Notes: a model not told the origin generated them from the letters alone. A DNA stretch of 64,000 nt from Paenibacillus sediminis (GCF_017873765.1 NZ_JAGGKP010000008.1:42616-106615), one strand, 5' to 3'. Counted from the first letter of the stretch, positions 18,085-26,091 are shown. Translations and numbers: made by a program.

Positions 18085-19278
18085 TTACAAAAATCTTCCT
18101 TTCCTCAGAACGAGTGGAATACCGCCAATAATAAATTGGTATCTCATATCAACTACCTTTTTCAGCTGAGCTGCAATCCAGCCTTTGTACTTCTTCCCGC
18201 CTACGGAGGCTATGGCCTCTCCTTTACCAAGCGAAGCAACTGTTCCTTTATGACTGAACACGAATTTCTTCATCTCTTGGCCCCGAATGGAAGCAACTAC
18301 ATTTTTCGCACATAACACACCTTGCTGCATCGCAATTTGCGCTGTTGGCGGATAAGGTCTTCCTTCCGGATTAAAGACGAGCGAGTTATCCCCAATAATG
18401 AAAATATGATCATATCCTGGGGCACGCAAATATTCATCCACTTTCACACGTCCACGCATCGTTTCAAACCCTGCAGCTTCGATCAGTCGGTTGCCTCTAA
18501 TACCGCCTGTCCAGACGACCGTTGCCGCCTCAATCTCTTCACCTGTTGCCAGAACAACACCATTTGGTGTCGCTTCCCTAATGGCAACGCCAATCTTGAA
18601 CGTAACACCTTTCTTTGAAAGCACGTCCATCGCATATTCCACAAGTTCTGGATCAAATCCCGGCAATGCGCTTGGCGCAGCCTCTACATTATAAATATGA
18701 ACTAAATTCGGATCTACGTCATATTCTTTGCAAAGCGCTGGAATGCGGTCAGCGAGTTCTGCTACAAATTCGATACCGCTAAAGCCTGCACCGCCAACGA
18801 CGAAATTCAGACGGTCTGAACGGCTTTGGTCTGTCTTATAGAGCGCAAATTGATATTCAATATGTTGGCGAATCATCCGAACCGAATTAATGCTGCGAAT
18901 GGTCATCGCATATTCAGCAAGTCCTGGAATGCCGAATGTTTCAGGTTCTCCGCCTAAAGCGATAATAAGATAATCAAAAGATAACGTTCCATCTTCTAAA
19001 ATGACTTTTTTATCTCTCACACGAATTTCTTTAACCGTCGATTTTACTAAATCAATTTTAAATTCATCAATCAGTTTGGATATGTTCACTCTTGAATGTT
19101 TGATAGAGTCGGTGCCTGCTGCAGGCATATGTAAATGGGTTGTAAAATAATGATAATCATGTCGATTGACAAGCGTTACATCCGCTTCATTGTAGTTTAA
19201 TTCTTTTTGCAGACGCTGCGCGGCTAATATTCCCCCATATCCAGCACCAAGAATAACGATTTTAGGTATACTGCTCAT
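18085..19278 (-). CDS. ndh: Type II NADH dehydrogenase (NAD(P)/FAD oxidoreductase, YumB-like)
   Basis: This 397-residue flavoprotein starts IPKIVILGAGYGGILAA (FAD-binding GxGxxG). It has the second Rossmann motif VVGGAGFSGIEFVAELADR for NADH and the C-terminal GDNSLV FAD segment followed by the quinone-site region PTAQIAMQQG. The layout is that of non-proton-pumping NADH:menaquinone oxidoreductase. ATG 19278 was preferred to 19329 because GGAAGGGG precedes it and it begins at the Rossmann fold. B. subtilis yumB occupies the same place beside yumC. The 81-residue gene is downstream in the same operon. Confidence 0.92.
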   Translation of the reverse strand: MSSIPKIVILGAGYGGILAAQRLQKELNYNEADVTLVNRHDYHYFTTHLHMPAAGTDSIKHSRVNISKLIDEFKIDLVKSTVKEIRVRDKKVILEDGTLSFDYLIIALGGEPETFGIPGLAEYAMTIRSINSVRMIRQHIEYQFALYKTDQSRSDRLNFVVGGAGFSGIEFVAELADRIPALCKEYDVDPNLVHIYNVEAAPSALPGFDPELVEYAMDVLSKKGVTFKIGVAIREATPNGVVLATGEEIEAATVVWTGGIRGNRLIEAAGFETMRGRVKVDEYLRAPGYDHIFIIGDNSLVFNPEGRPYPPTAQIAMQQGVLCAKNVVASIRGQEMKKFVFSHKGTVASLGKGEAIASVGGKKYKGWIAAQLKKVVDMRYQFIIGGIPLVLRKGRFL

Positions 19279-19434
19279 TCTGATTTCTTTCCCCTTCCAG
19301 TAAGTAAATCTGATCTCTATCTTGTTCATCGTTCCTGATATGAAAATATTACTATCATTTTAAACGTTAATATATGCATTATCAAAAAAAATTAATATTT
19401 TTTTAAATGTAAGCCTGTACAAAAAAGGTATTCT

Positions 19435-19464
19435 TTGCAATAAGTGAAAAGTGCAGTTTATAAT
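19435..19464 (+). promoter_or_regulatory. Sigma-A-type promoter of yumC
   Basis: TTGCAA (19435-19440) and TATAAT (19459-19464) are 18 bp apart, about 50 bp before the GTG start at 19513. Confidence 0.7.
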
Positions 19465-19512
19465 AGGTACGTAGTTGATAATTTATCTCATTTAGTTGGA
19501 GGTGCTTTACCA

Positions 19513-20514
19513 GTGTCATCGACAAATACAAGCGGTGAAATGACAGATCTGCTCATTATTGGGGGCGGTCCTGCAGGTATGTTTGCCGCTTTTTACGGCG
19601 GAATGCGTCAAGCATCCGTTACATTAGTTGAAAGTATGCCTCAGCTTGGAGGGCAGCTGGCAGCTTTATATCCTGAAAAATACATTTACGACGTAGCTGG
19701 TTTTCCAAAAGTGACTGCACAAGATCTCGTCAATAACTTAAAACAGCAAATGTCGTTATTTGAGTCTAATATTAGACTTGAAGAAAGAGTTATTTCCGTT
19801 GAAAAGAAAGAAGAACGTCACTTTGTCGTTAAAACGGACAAAAATGAATACCATGCGAAAGCCGTTATCATTACTGCAGGGGTAGGCGCTTTTGAACCTC
19901 GCCGATTAGAACTTCCTGAAGCGGCGCGCTTTGAGAAAACGAACCTTCACTATTTCGTCAGCGACCTTAACCAATTTGCCGGCAAAAAAGTGCTCATTAG
20001 CGGCGGCGGAGACTCTGCTGTTGACTGGGCTCTTATGCTTGAGCCGATCGCTGAGCAAGTTACGCTTATTCACCGCCGTGATAAGTTCCGTGCGCATGAA
20101 CATAGCGTTGAAAATTTGATGAATTCAAAAGTCAAAGTGATAACTCCTACTGAAATTACAAAACTGCATGGCGAAGACCGCATTACAAAGGTAACACTCG
20201 CACATGTGAAAACAAAAGAAGAGCAGGAAATTGAAGTAGACGATGTAATCGTTAACTTTGGTTTTATCTCTTCGCTCGGTCCAATTGCCGAATGGGGCAT
20301 TGAAATCGACAACAATTCCATCGTAGTCGATTCCCGTATGGAGACAAGCATTCCAGGAATATTCGCTGCCGGAGATATTACGACATACCCAGGTAAGCTG
20401 AAGCTGATTGCTGTCGGATTTGGCGAAGCGCCAACGGCTGTCAATAATGCAAAAGTTTACATTGATCCAGAAGCCCGCCTTTCTCCAGGACATAGCAGCA
20501 ACATGAAATTGTAA
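19513..20514 (+). CDS. yumC: Ferredoxin/flavodoxin-NADP+ reductase, thioredoxin-reductase type
   Basis: The 333-residue protein matches YumC-type FNR closely: [24 protein letters not shown] for [22 protein letters not shown] for NADPH and [21 protein letters not shown] near the C terminus. It lacks the CxxC of true thioredoxin reductase, as expected for this class, which transfers electrons between NADPH and ferredoxin or flavodoxin. The start is GTG at 19513, nine bases after GGAGGT; upstream codons lie inside the promoter and 5' leader. Context is the conserved yui/yum block. Confidence 0.95.
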   Translation: MSSTNTSGEMTDLLIIGGGPAGMFAAFYGGMRQASVTLVESMPQLGGQLAALYPEKYIYDVAGFPKVTAQDLVNNLKQQMSLFESNIRLEERVISVEKKEERHFVVKTDKNEYHAKAVIITAGVGAFEPRRLELPEAARFEKTNLHYFVSDLNQFAGKKVLISGGGDSAVDWALMLEPIAEQVTLIHRRDKFRAHEHSVENLMNSKVKVITPTEITKLHGEDRITKVTLAHVKTKEEQEIEVDDVIVNFGFISSLGPIAEWGIEIDNNSIVVDSRMETSIPGIFAAGDITTYPGKLKLIAVGFGEAPTAVNNAKVYIDPEARLSPGHSSNMKL

Positions 20515-20540
20515 TAAACAATCGTTTATTTAGAACAAAA

Positions 20541-20597
20541 AAGGGTATCTTAACCTTGACGGGCAGTTCATTACCGTTCAAGGAGGGATACCCTTGT
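20541..20597 (+). promoter_or_regulatory. Nested hairpin that buries the ribosome binding site of the zinc-ribbon gene
   Basis: An outer 9-bp perfect stem pairs AAGGGTATC (20541-20549) with GATACCCTT (20587-20595). Inside it CCTTGACGG (20554-20562) pairs with CCGTTCAAGG (20574-20583) with one bulge. The AAGGAGG Shine-Dalgarno sequence and the first two bases of the TTG start codon lie in the paired arms. No T tract follows, so it is unlikely to be the yumC terminator. Translational control is inferred. Confidence 0.6.
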
Positions 20598-20851
20598 CTT
20601 ATATTTGTCCTTTATGCAACGGCTTATTACCGTTAACTTGTCCATGCCCTAACTGCCAACAAATGACCTTAGATCAGGGAAAGCTTGAGGATTATGCCGG
20701 GCCTTATAGTCCATATGGTTCCATCGATCAGTACCGTTCATCTGACGGGTGGCGAGATGAATCAGGATGCCAGCACGTCATACATTGTCCCTATTGCGAA
20801 CAAAGCTATATATATCACGTCAACACTTGGCAAATGCCCAGTACCGTATAG
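20594..20851 (+). CDS. Small zinc-ribbon-like protein
   Basis: The 85-residue product has three Cys clusters, CPLC near the N terminus, CPCPNC at about 16-21 and CPYC near residue 67, which suggests one or two zinc knuckles. There is no hydrophobic segment. The start is TTG at 20594, preceded by AAGGAGGGATACCC, and the leader folds into a nested hairpin. It lies 79 bp after yumC in the same direction. I do not recognise the family; binding of metal is inferred from the Cys pattern only. Confidence 0.7.
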   Translation: MSYICPLCNGLLPLTCPCPNCQQMTLDQGKLEDYAGPYSPYGSIDQYRSSDGWRDESGCQHVIHCPYCEQSYIYHVNTWQMPSTV

Positions 20852-20890
20852 TTAAGTTTTGTACATCTTGCCCCAACAATACAAAGTTGA

Positions 20891-21034
20891 TTAGTTCAGC
20901 AAAGCGTTGCTTTCGACTGCTAGACTTCTTTTATGAATTTCAGCTAAAAGCAATGCAATAAACTCTCGATCTAGTTTTAACTGGACAGCCATTTGATACG
21001 AATCGAGCAGCATTTCATCTGTCAGCATTGCCAT
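20891..21034 (-). CDS. sda: Sporulation histidine kinase inhibitor Sda
   Basis: The 47-residue protein reads MAMLTDEMLLDSYQMAVQ, then LKLDREFIALLLAEIHKRSL, which aligns with B. subtilis Sda (LSDELLIESY... LNRDFIELIENEIKRRSL). Sda is a helical hairpin that binds KinA and related sensor kinases and blocks sporulation when replication is disturbed. The ATG at 21034 follows AAAGGATG by about nine bases. The upstream region carries a sigma-A promoter, several DnaA boxes and a LexA-like box, matching the known DnaA control of sda in B. subtilis. The gene is easy to miss because of its size. Confidence 0.92.
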   Translation of the reverse strand: MAMLTDEMLLDSYQMAVQLKLDREFIALLLAEIHKRSLAVESNALLN

Positions 21035-21069
21035 CGTTAACACATCCTTTCCTATATTTTCTAGGAACA

Positions 21070-21098
21070 ATCATAACAGACGAAAACTATCAGAACAA
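21070..21098 (-). promoter_or_regulatory. Sigma-A-type promoter of sda
   Basis: On the minus strand TTGTTC (21098-21093) and TATGAT (21075-21070) are exactly 17 bp apart, which puts the start near 21063, about 30 bases before the start codon. The -35 hexamer is also one half of the LexA-like box. Confidence 0.7.
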
Positions 21099-21104
21099 GC
21101 GTTC
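21093..21104. promoter_or_regulatory. LexA (SOS) box overlapping the sda -35
   Basis: GAACAAGCGTTC fits the Bacillus LexA consensus GAACRNRYGTTC at every defined position. It covers the -35 hexamer of the sda promoter, so bound LexA would block RNA polymerase. Function is inferred from position. Confidence 0.65.
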
Positions 21105-21107
21105 TTG

Positions 21108-21207
21108 TTATCCACATTGAGTTGTGGAAATCCTGTGAATAGATTGTTGGTAACTGTCGAAAACGCTGTTATTATGCAGTGGATAATGTGGATAAAAGTT
21201 ATACACA
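21108..21207. promoter_or_regulatory. DnaA-box cluster upstream of sda
   Basis: Three perfect TTATNCACA boxes are present: TTATCCACA (21108-21116), its complement TGTGGATAA (21187-21195) and TTATACACA (21199-21207). Two one-mismatch boxes lie at 21134-21142 (TGTGAATAG) and 21178-21186 (AGTGGATAA), and a weaker one at 21123-21131. DnaA control of sda through such boxes is established in B. subtilis. Confidence 0.88.
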
Positions 21208-21228
21208 GGTTAGATCTATCGAAAAGTA

Positions 21229-21263
21229 TAAAAAAATTCTATCAAAATATTTTTGATAGAATT
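21229..21263 (-). terminator. Perfect AT-rich hairpin before the sda control region
   Basis: Arms AATTCTATCAAAA (21235-21247) and TTTTGATAGAATT (21251-21263) form a perfect 13-bp dyad with a 3-base centre, followed on the minus strand by TTTTTT. It could be a second terminator that stops yutM transcripts from entering the sda promoter. Alternatively it is a protein-binding dyad. Confidence 0.55.
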
Positions 21264-21282
21264 GAAGTTTTATATATTCGTT

Positions 21283-21342
21283 GCAAAAAAACCTCCTGAT
21301 ACAGTGGGCTCTAATCATCCACGGGAACAGAAGGTTTTATTT
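21283..21342 (-). terminator. Terminator of the YutM/HesB gene
   Basis: On the minus strand AAAACCTTCTG pairs imperfectly with CAGGAGGTTTT around a long loop that has further pairing, followed by TTTTTT. It begins 28 bp after the gene's stop. Confidence 0.6.
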
Positions 21343-21369
21343 ATTAAAAGGATACCTTATTGTTTGAAA

Positions 21370-21729
21370 TTAGCATTGTTCAGGATTTGGTTGTCCCGCA
21401 TCTTCACGTGTACGGAAGCTTGAACCGCAGCCGCAAGTTGCTATTGCATTCGGGTTATGGATCGTAAAGCCACCGCTCATTCCAGACTCTTTAAAATCTA
21501 CTTCGAGACCATCCAAATATTTCACACTTTCTTTATCGACAACGACTTTAAGCCCTTGGATATCCATATAAACGTCATCTGCTGATTCTTCGTCATCAAA
21601 TCCCATTGCATAAGAAAATCCGCTGCATCCGCCAGGTCTAACTCCGAGACGTAAAAACATATTCGGAACTTCTTCCTGAGCGAGCATATCTTTTATTTTA
21701 TCAGCTGCTGTTTCGGTAATTGTTATCAT
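21370..21729 (-). CDS. yutM: HesB/IscA-type iron-sulfur carrier (YutM/ErpA-like)
   Basis: The 119-residue protein has the A-type carrier cysteines C35 in RPGGCSGFSY and the C-terminal pair C98 and C100 in ATCGCGSSF. A-type carriers receive Fe-S clusters from SufU/Nfu scaffolds and deliver them to apoproteins. ATG 21729 is seven bases from AAAGGAGG; the adjacent ATG at 21732 is only four away. B. subtilis yutM lies near yuzB, yutJ and yutI, which are all found within 3 kb here. It is probably a single-gene unit with its own promoter. Confidence 0.93.
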   Translation of the reverse strand: MITITETAADKIKDMLAQEEVPNMFLRLGVRPGGCSGFSYAMGFDDEESADDVYMDIQGLKVVVDKESVKYLDGLEVDFKESGMSGGFTIHNPNAIATCGCGSSFRTREDAGQPNPEQC

Positions 21730-21759
21730 CATCCAACCTCCTTTTGCTTACTTATTTAT

Positions 21760-21788
21760 AGTATACTCCACAAAAAGCGATGTCTCAA
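21760..21788 (-). promoter_or_regulatory. Sigma-A-type promoter of yutM
   Basis: On the minus strand TTGAGA (21788-21783) and TATACT (21765-21760) have a 17-bp spacer, about 30 bp before the start codon. Confidence 0.65.
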
Positions 21789-21829
21789 GTCATACAATTG
21801 CTGGCAATGGATAACTTATGATCTCCATA

Positions 21830-21858
21830 TTGCCCCATTGTTAGCAGAGGTTTATAAT
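21830..21858 (+). promoter_or_regulatory. Candidate promoter of mqnE
   Basis: TTGCCC (21830-21835) and a perfect TATAAT (21853-21858) are 17 bp apart. A second possibility, TTGAAA (21892-21897) with TATGAC (21915-21920), also has a 17-bp spacer. Either would give a leader of 100-165 bases before mqnE. Confidence 0.5.
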
Positions 21859-22028
21859 AGGTACGGAACATTGAACTAAAGAGTCGGAATTTTGAAAAGA
21901 TACCGGCTTGATTTTATGACATTCATTGTAACTTTTTTCACATGATACAGATCACTAAGTGATACACTTTTTCATAACATCATTTCAAATTGTAAGATGC
22001 TCAAAAGAAATCATTAGGAGGAATCAGG

Positions 22029-23135
22029 ATGTCCACAATCGTAAGTCCGCAAATGGACAAAAGAATGGCGGAAATAGCAGACAAAGTGCATAATGGTGAA
22101 CGTCTGACTTTAGAAGACGGAGTTTATTTATATGAAAGCGATGACCTTCTTACAATCGGTCAGCTTGCAAATGAAGTGAATATGCGCAAAAACGGCAAAA
22201 AGGTATATTTCATTGAAAATATGAGCCTTTACTTTACAAATGTATGTGAATCTTATTGTGCATTTTGTAATTTCCGTAAAGATCCCGGTGAGGAAGGCGC
22301 TTATACTTTGTCCGGTGCGGAAATGATTGAGTATGTAGAAAAACATATTCATCCTGAAATCCGCGAGTTCCATATTGTTGGCGGTCACAATAACAACGTC
22401 CCATTCCAATATTATGTAGACTCCATTAAAGCGCTCCATGAACGTTTTCCAGAGGTGACACTGAAAGCTTATACAGCTGCTGAAATTGAATTTTTCACAA
22501 GAATCAGCGGTCTGAGCATTGAAGAAGTATTGCAACAATTGCGCGCAGCTGGTCTTAAGACATTAACTGGCGGCGGAGCCGAAATTTTGTCCGATCAATA
22601 CCGCAAAAAAATGAAAGTCGATAAAGCAAACGTTGATCAATACTTAGAAGTTCATCGGACCGCACATAAGCTTGGCATGAAGACTCACACGACAATGCTG
22701 TACGGGGCTATCGAAACACATGAGGACCGTATTCGTCATATGCTGCAAATTCGTGAGCTGCAAGATGAAACAGGCGGTTTCATGGTATTCATTCCACTAT
22801 CCATGCAGCCTAAGAGCAAAAATGCAAGCATCATGCGCCGCAACTCTGCCTATGAAGATTTGAAGACGATCGCGATCAGTCGCTTGATGCTCGATAATAT
22901 CGATCATATAAAAGCATACTTCATCAACATTGGACCTCAGTTAACGCAAGTTGCACTTAGCTTCGGAGCTTCCGATGTTCACGGCACCATCCTTAAAGAA
23001 CAAATCAGCCATGCTGCTGGGGCATTAACGCCAGAAGGACTCACTCGCAAGGAACTGATTTGGCTTATAAAAGGTGCTGGACGGATTCCAGTAGAACGTG
23101 ATACTTTTTATAATGAAATTAAAGTATATGAGTAA
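22029..23135 (+). CDS. mqnE: Aminofutalosine synthase (radical SAM)
   Basis: MqnE joins adenosine and the chorismate-derived 3-(1-carboxyvinyl)oxybenzoate to give aminofutalosine in the futalosine route to menaquinone. The 368-residue protein has the radical-SAM cluster motif C73-X3-C77-X2-C80 in NVCESYCAFCNF. It also has the family segments FHIVGGHN, GGGAEILSD, MKTHTTMLYG and a C-terminal GAGRIPVERDTFYNEI. These fit MqnE better than the related cyclase MqnC or CofH. The ATG has AGGAGGAATC at good spacing. Presence of this enzyme implies a MenFDHCEB-independent quinone pathway. Confidence 0.9.
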   Translation: MSTIVSPQMDKRMAEIADKVHNGERLTLEDGVYLYESDDLLTIGQLANEVNMRKNGKKVYFIENMSLYFTNVCESYCAFCNFRKDPGEEGAYTLSGAEMIEYVEKHIHPEIREFHIVGGHNNNVPFQYYVDSIKALHERFPEVTLKAYTAAEIEFFTRISGLSIEEVLQQLRAAGLKTLTGGGAEILSDQYRKKMKVDKANVDQYLEVHRTAHKLGMKTHTTMLYGAIETHEDRIRHMLQIRELQDETGGFMVFIPLSMQPKSKNASIMRRNSAYEDLKTIAISRLMLDNIDHIKAYFINIGPQLTQVALSFGASDVHGTILKEQISHAAGALTPEGLTRKELIWLIKGAGRIPVERDTFYNEIKVYE

Positions 23136-23190
23136 TTGAATCTCAGCTACACTACTTCAAGCCGGAACAGAGAAAGGAAGAACGATTGAA

Positions 23191-24252
23191 ATGCAGAAAT
23201 TCGTCATTCTTGGCGGGGGCTATGGAGGGCTTGCTCTCATCGACACTCTTTTTAAAGGTGATATTCCTCTAGACACCACCGTCATACTGGTTGACCGTAT
23301 GCCTTTTCAAGGATTGAAAACGGAGTACTATGCACTTGCGGCAGGAACTGCTTCTGATCACGAGTTAAGAGTTCCTTTTCCTTCCTATCCAGGATTGCAA
23401 ATTAAATATGGCGATGTCACTTCTATTGATCCAGACAATCGACTTATTTATTTTCATGAAGATGATCCTTTAGAGTATGATCAACTGGCAATCGCACTTG
23501 GTTGCACAGACTGTTATCATAATATTCCTGGCGCAGATGCATACACAGCCAGTATCCAATCTTTTTCCAGCACGCGAAGAACTTATCAACTTTTAAATGA
23601 TGTTAAACCCTATGGACATGTAAACATTGTCGGCGGCGGTTTGAGCGGTATTGAAGTTGCTGCAGAGCTGCGTGAGAGCCGCCCCGACCTCAATATTAAT
23701 ATTCTTGACCGCGGTCCGCATTTATTATCCTCATTTCCAAATAACATGAGTCAATATGTAGAAGATTGGTTCCGGGAGCATGATGTAAATACGCTCTCCA
23801 ATATTTCTGTTTCTCGAGTGGAACAAGGGGCCGTTTATAACCGAGACGAAGAAATCATTTCAGACGTGACGGTATGGACTGCAGGCATTGAACCGGTGAA
23901 AGTGGTTAAAGACTTGAATGTTCCTAAAGACAATAAGGGCCGAATTGTCATCAATGAATACCACCAAATTCCTGAACACCCAGAAGTGTATGTTATTGGC
24001 GACTGTGCTAGCTTACCTTATGCCCCAAGTGCGCAAATCGCAGGGCTCCAAGGCAAACAAATCGGACATATCGTACAAGCTTTATGGAAAAATGAAACCC
24101 CACGCCTTTATCCGCTCAAAACTAGAGGAACGCTAGGTTCTCTAGGCAAGAAAGCTGGATTCGGGCTAATGGGGAAAAGATCCGTCGTTGGTTTCGTACC
24201 TCGCTTACTCAAAAGCGGAGTGCTCTGGAAATCGAAACGCCACTTCGGTTAA
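23191..24252 (+). CDS. yutJ: NADH dehydrogenase-like flavoprotein (YutJ-like)
   Basis: The 353-residue protein has FVILGGGYGGLALID at the N terminus, VNIVGGGLSGIEVAAELRES in the middle and VYVIGDCASLPYAPSAQIAGLQGK near the C terminus. These are the FAD, NADH and quinone-site features of type II NADH dehydrogenases. It is a second, shorter homologue of the enzyme at 18085-19278. The order yutJ-yuzB-yutI follows B. subtilis. It lies 55 bp after mqnE in the same direction, so the quinone enzyme and a quinone reductase-like protein may be co-transcribed. Its 3' end overlaps convergent yuzB by 4 bp. Confidence 0.88.
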   Translation: MQKFVILGGGYGGLALIDTLFKGDIPLDTTVILVDRMPFQGLKTEYYALAAGTASDHELRVPFPSYPGLQIKYGDVTSIDPDNRLIYFHEDDPLEYDQLAIALGCTDCYHNIPGADAYTASIQSFSSTRRTYQLLNDVKPYGHVNIVGGGLSGIEVAAELRESRPDLNINILDRGPHLLSSFPNNMSQYVEDWFREHDVNTLSNISVSRVEQGAVYNRDEEIISDVTVWTAGIEPVKVVKDLNVPKDNKGRIVINEYHQIPEHPEVYVIGDCASLPYAPSAQIAGLQGKQIGHIVQALWKNETPRLYPLKTRGTLGSLGKKAGFGLMGKRSVVGFVPRLLKSGVLWKSKRHFG

Positions 24253-24503
24253 TCGAAATCAATGGCATCCCATGCTTCAATTTCTTTAATTTTATCTAGA
24301 ATTAGTTCATATAATTGATCAGCGGTTTCCGCTTCGATAATTTCGCCATTCACCATGGCATATGGAAACATATAGCATAGAGTGCAGTTGCCTAGACATC
24401 CGTACTCTAAAACATCATAATCGGGATTTTGCTCTAATTTCTCCATCACTTCATCTGTACCATGATGCATATTGTTCGTACAAAATTCGATAATCGGTCT
24501 CAT
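24249..24503 (-). CDS. yuzB: YuzB-family protein (DUF1450)
   Basis: The 84-residue protein reads PIIEFCTNNMHHGTDEVM and DVLEYGCLGNCTLCYMFPYAMVNGE, the Cys-containing core of the YuzB/DUF1450 family. Four Cys (one near position 8 and the CLGNCTLC trio) resemble a thioredoxin-like [2Fe-2S] ferredoxin fragment, so metal-cluster binding is possible but not shown. It converges on yutJ and is divergent from yutI, as expected for this conserved block. Confidence 0.85.
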   Translation of the reverse strand: MRPIIEFCTNNMHHGTDEVMEKLEQNPDYDVLEYGCLGNCTLCYMFPYAMVNGEIIEAETADQLYELILDKIKEIEAWDAIDFD

Positions 24504-24583
24504 GTATAGTCACCTGCTTTGTTTAACCATTTTATTTTTGCAATGCTTTGTAATATAATATACCTAAGAAGGGAGTTGAAAAT

Positions 24584-24826
24584 ATGAGCAACGCACAAAC
24601 GACAATGTATGATGAAGTCGCAGAAGTGCTTGATAAACTTCGCCCGTTCCTGCAACGCGATGGCGGTGACGTGGAACTCGTCGATGTTGAAGACGGCATC
24701 GTTAAATTAAGATTGATGGGTGCATGCGGCAGCTGCCCAAGCTCCACAATTACCCTGAAAGCAGGGATCGAACGCGCACTTTTTGAAGAAGTGGAAGGCG
24801 TCGAAGAAGTTGTACAAGTATTTTAA
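24584..24826 (+). CDS. yutI: NifU-like Fe-S scaffold (Nfu, YutI)
   Basis: The 80-residue protein is a stand-alone NifU C-terminal domain with C48 and C51 in [11 protein letters not shown], the pair that holds a [4Fe-4S] cluster at a dimer interface. [16 protein letters not shown] is the family signature. It acts as a cluster carrier for aconitase and similar enzymes, which fits the SDH, LipA and MqnE genes of this window. It has its own strong terminator. Confidence 0.95.
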   Translation: MSNAQTTMYDEVAEVLDKLRPFLQRDGGDVELVDVEDGIVKLRLMGACGSCPSSTITLKAGIERALFEEVEGVEEVVQVF

Positions 24827-24839
24827 TCATATAGCATTT

Positions 24840-24884
24840 CAAGAGAGTCTTGAGCTTATTATGGAGCTTAAGACTCTTTTTTGT
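24840..24884 (+). terminator. Terminator of yutI
   Basis: Stem AGAGTCTTGAGCT pairs with AGCTTAAGACTCT around TATTATGG and is followed by TTTTTT. Confidence 0.9.
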
Positions 24885-25065
24885 TCATAGATTCTGAAAC
24901 TTACCCAATAACAGTTCTCCTATAACTTAAGTATAAGAAAAAGTGAAGTTAATGTCTAATCCAAATAGGTGTACGTTTCTGGAAATAAAACATTGAATGA
25001 AGAGATCGTGCTTCGAGCACAATAATGGTCGTTCGGAATTATTCATAATAAGGTGGTGAGACTGT

Positions 25066-25242
25066 ATGCAACGGGTAATGTCTATACTTGGTAGGATGAA
25101 CAATCGAAGAACTATTCTGTCGTTGTTAGCTCTAGGAGTTGGCGCCACTGCCCTTGGATGGACGCGTCGCCGAATGAGCGGTAACGCTCGTCGTCAAATG
25201 TTACAGCAACCATTTCGTAGAATGATCCGAGCTTGGAAATAA
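25066..25242 (+). CDS. Small basic membrane-associated protein (YrzQ/DUF3918-like)
   Basis: The 58-residue product starts MQRVMSILGRMNNRR, has one hydrophobic segment (TILSLLALGVGATALGW, residues 16-32) and a very basic tail (TRRRMSGNARRQM). The ATG follows AAGGTGGTGAG at good spacing and a clear terminator follows the stop, so the gene is very likely real. Layout resembles the small YrzQ/DUF3918 proteins of Bacillales; the name is tentative and no function is known. Confidence 0.7.
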   Translation: MQRVMSILGRMNNRRTILSLLALGVGATALGWTRRRMSGNARRQMLQQPFRRMIRAWK

Positions 25243-25251
25243 TCATTTTCT

Positions 25252-25293
25252 AGAATAAACAGCCGAATGCGCCACATCTCGGCTGTTTATTTG
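25252..25293. terminator. Terminator after the small basic protein
   Basis: Stem AATAAACAGCCGA pairs with TCGGCTGTTTATT around a 12-base loop; T-rich on the plus strand. Confidence 0.85.
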
Positions 25294-25318
25294 TACTTCT
25301 CTGAAGGATGTGCCTCAG

Positions 25319-26089
25319 ATGCCATATATGAATATAAACGGTAATAATATGTATTATACGGACAATGGAGAAGGAATTTCTATCATCTTCGTTCATCCTC
25401 CCGTATTAACAAGCTTAAATTTTAAATATCAGATGGAAGGTTTATCTCCTTACTTTCGTATCATCGCTTTTGATATTCGAGGGCATGGAAAGAGTGAGCC
25501 TTCGAACATGAACATCACCTATCCTTTAATTGTAGAAGATATTAAGCAGCTGATGATTTCGCTCAATATTGAAAAAGCTTATTTGTGCGGATATTCCACA
25601 GGGGGCTCAGTCGTACTCGAATTTCTGTTAACCCACCCGGAACTGGCATTAGGCGGTATAGTCATTGGCGGGATGTCCGAAGTAAGTGACAAAACGTTAA
25701 AAAGCAGAATATCGTACGGCCGAATGTTTGCCAAAATAGGAGCAATTCGGGCAATTGCACTATCCACTGCTTGGACACAAGCAGATAGACCGCGTTTATT
25801 TTGGCAGTTATTCCATGACGCTAAGAAAGCCAATGCTAACAATGCGGAGCAGTATTACGAATATAGTTTGCAATATAACTGTACAGCTCAATTAGGAAAC
25901 ATAGAACAGCCTGTACTTCTCATTCACGGAGGAAAAGACAAACTCTTTAAGCCATACGCCGAGCTGTTAAGTCAACGATTGCCGAATAATGAGCTCGTAA
26001 CTATCAAAGGTGCTGATCACCGTATTCCTACGAAACAAGCCGATCAATTGAATAGATTAATTAGACAGTTCATACATCGCTTAAAATAA
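25319..26089 (+). CDS. Alpha/beta hydrolase
   Basis: The 256-residue protein is a single alpha/beta hydrolase domain. The HG-type oxyanion region is HPPVLTSLNF, the acid and fold marker FDIRGHGKS follows, the nucleophile elbow is GYSTGGS (Ser near residue 95), and the catalytic His lies in GADHRIP. The ATG at 25319 is ten bases from AAGGA; GTG at 25310 is too close. There is no signal peptide, so it is cytoplasmic. Substrate cannot be predicted. It stands alone between two terminators. Confidence 0.87.
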   Translation: MPYMNINGNNMYYTDNGEGISIIFVHPPVLTSLNFKYQMEGLSPYFRIIAFDIRGHGKSEPSNMNITYPLIVEDIKQLMISLNIEKAYLCGYSTGGSVVLEFLLTHPELALGGIVIGGMSEVSDKTLKSRISYGRMFAKIGAIRAIALSTAWTQADRPRLFWQLFHDAKKANANNAEQYYEYSLQYNCTAQLGNIEQPVLLIHGGKDKLFKPYAELLSQRLPNNELVTIKGADHRIPTKQADQLNRLIRQFIHRLK

Positions 26090-26091
26090 AA

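Noticed and set aside
21155..21161. TGTCGAA as a Spo0A box
   Set aside because: A 7-bp match is expected by chance in a region this size and no second box is found; not reported as a site.
21108..21263. DnaA-box cluster plus AT-rich dyad as a replication origin
   Set aside because: No dnaA, dnaN or partition genes are present, and the known DnaA control of sda accounts for the boxes.
21105..21299. Open frame on the plus strand through the sda control region
   Set aside because: It is made of DnaA boxes and a terminator hairpin and has no ribosome binding site; regulation of sda explains the sequence better.
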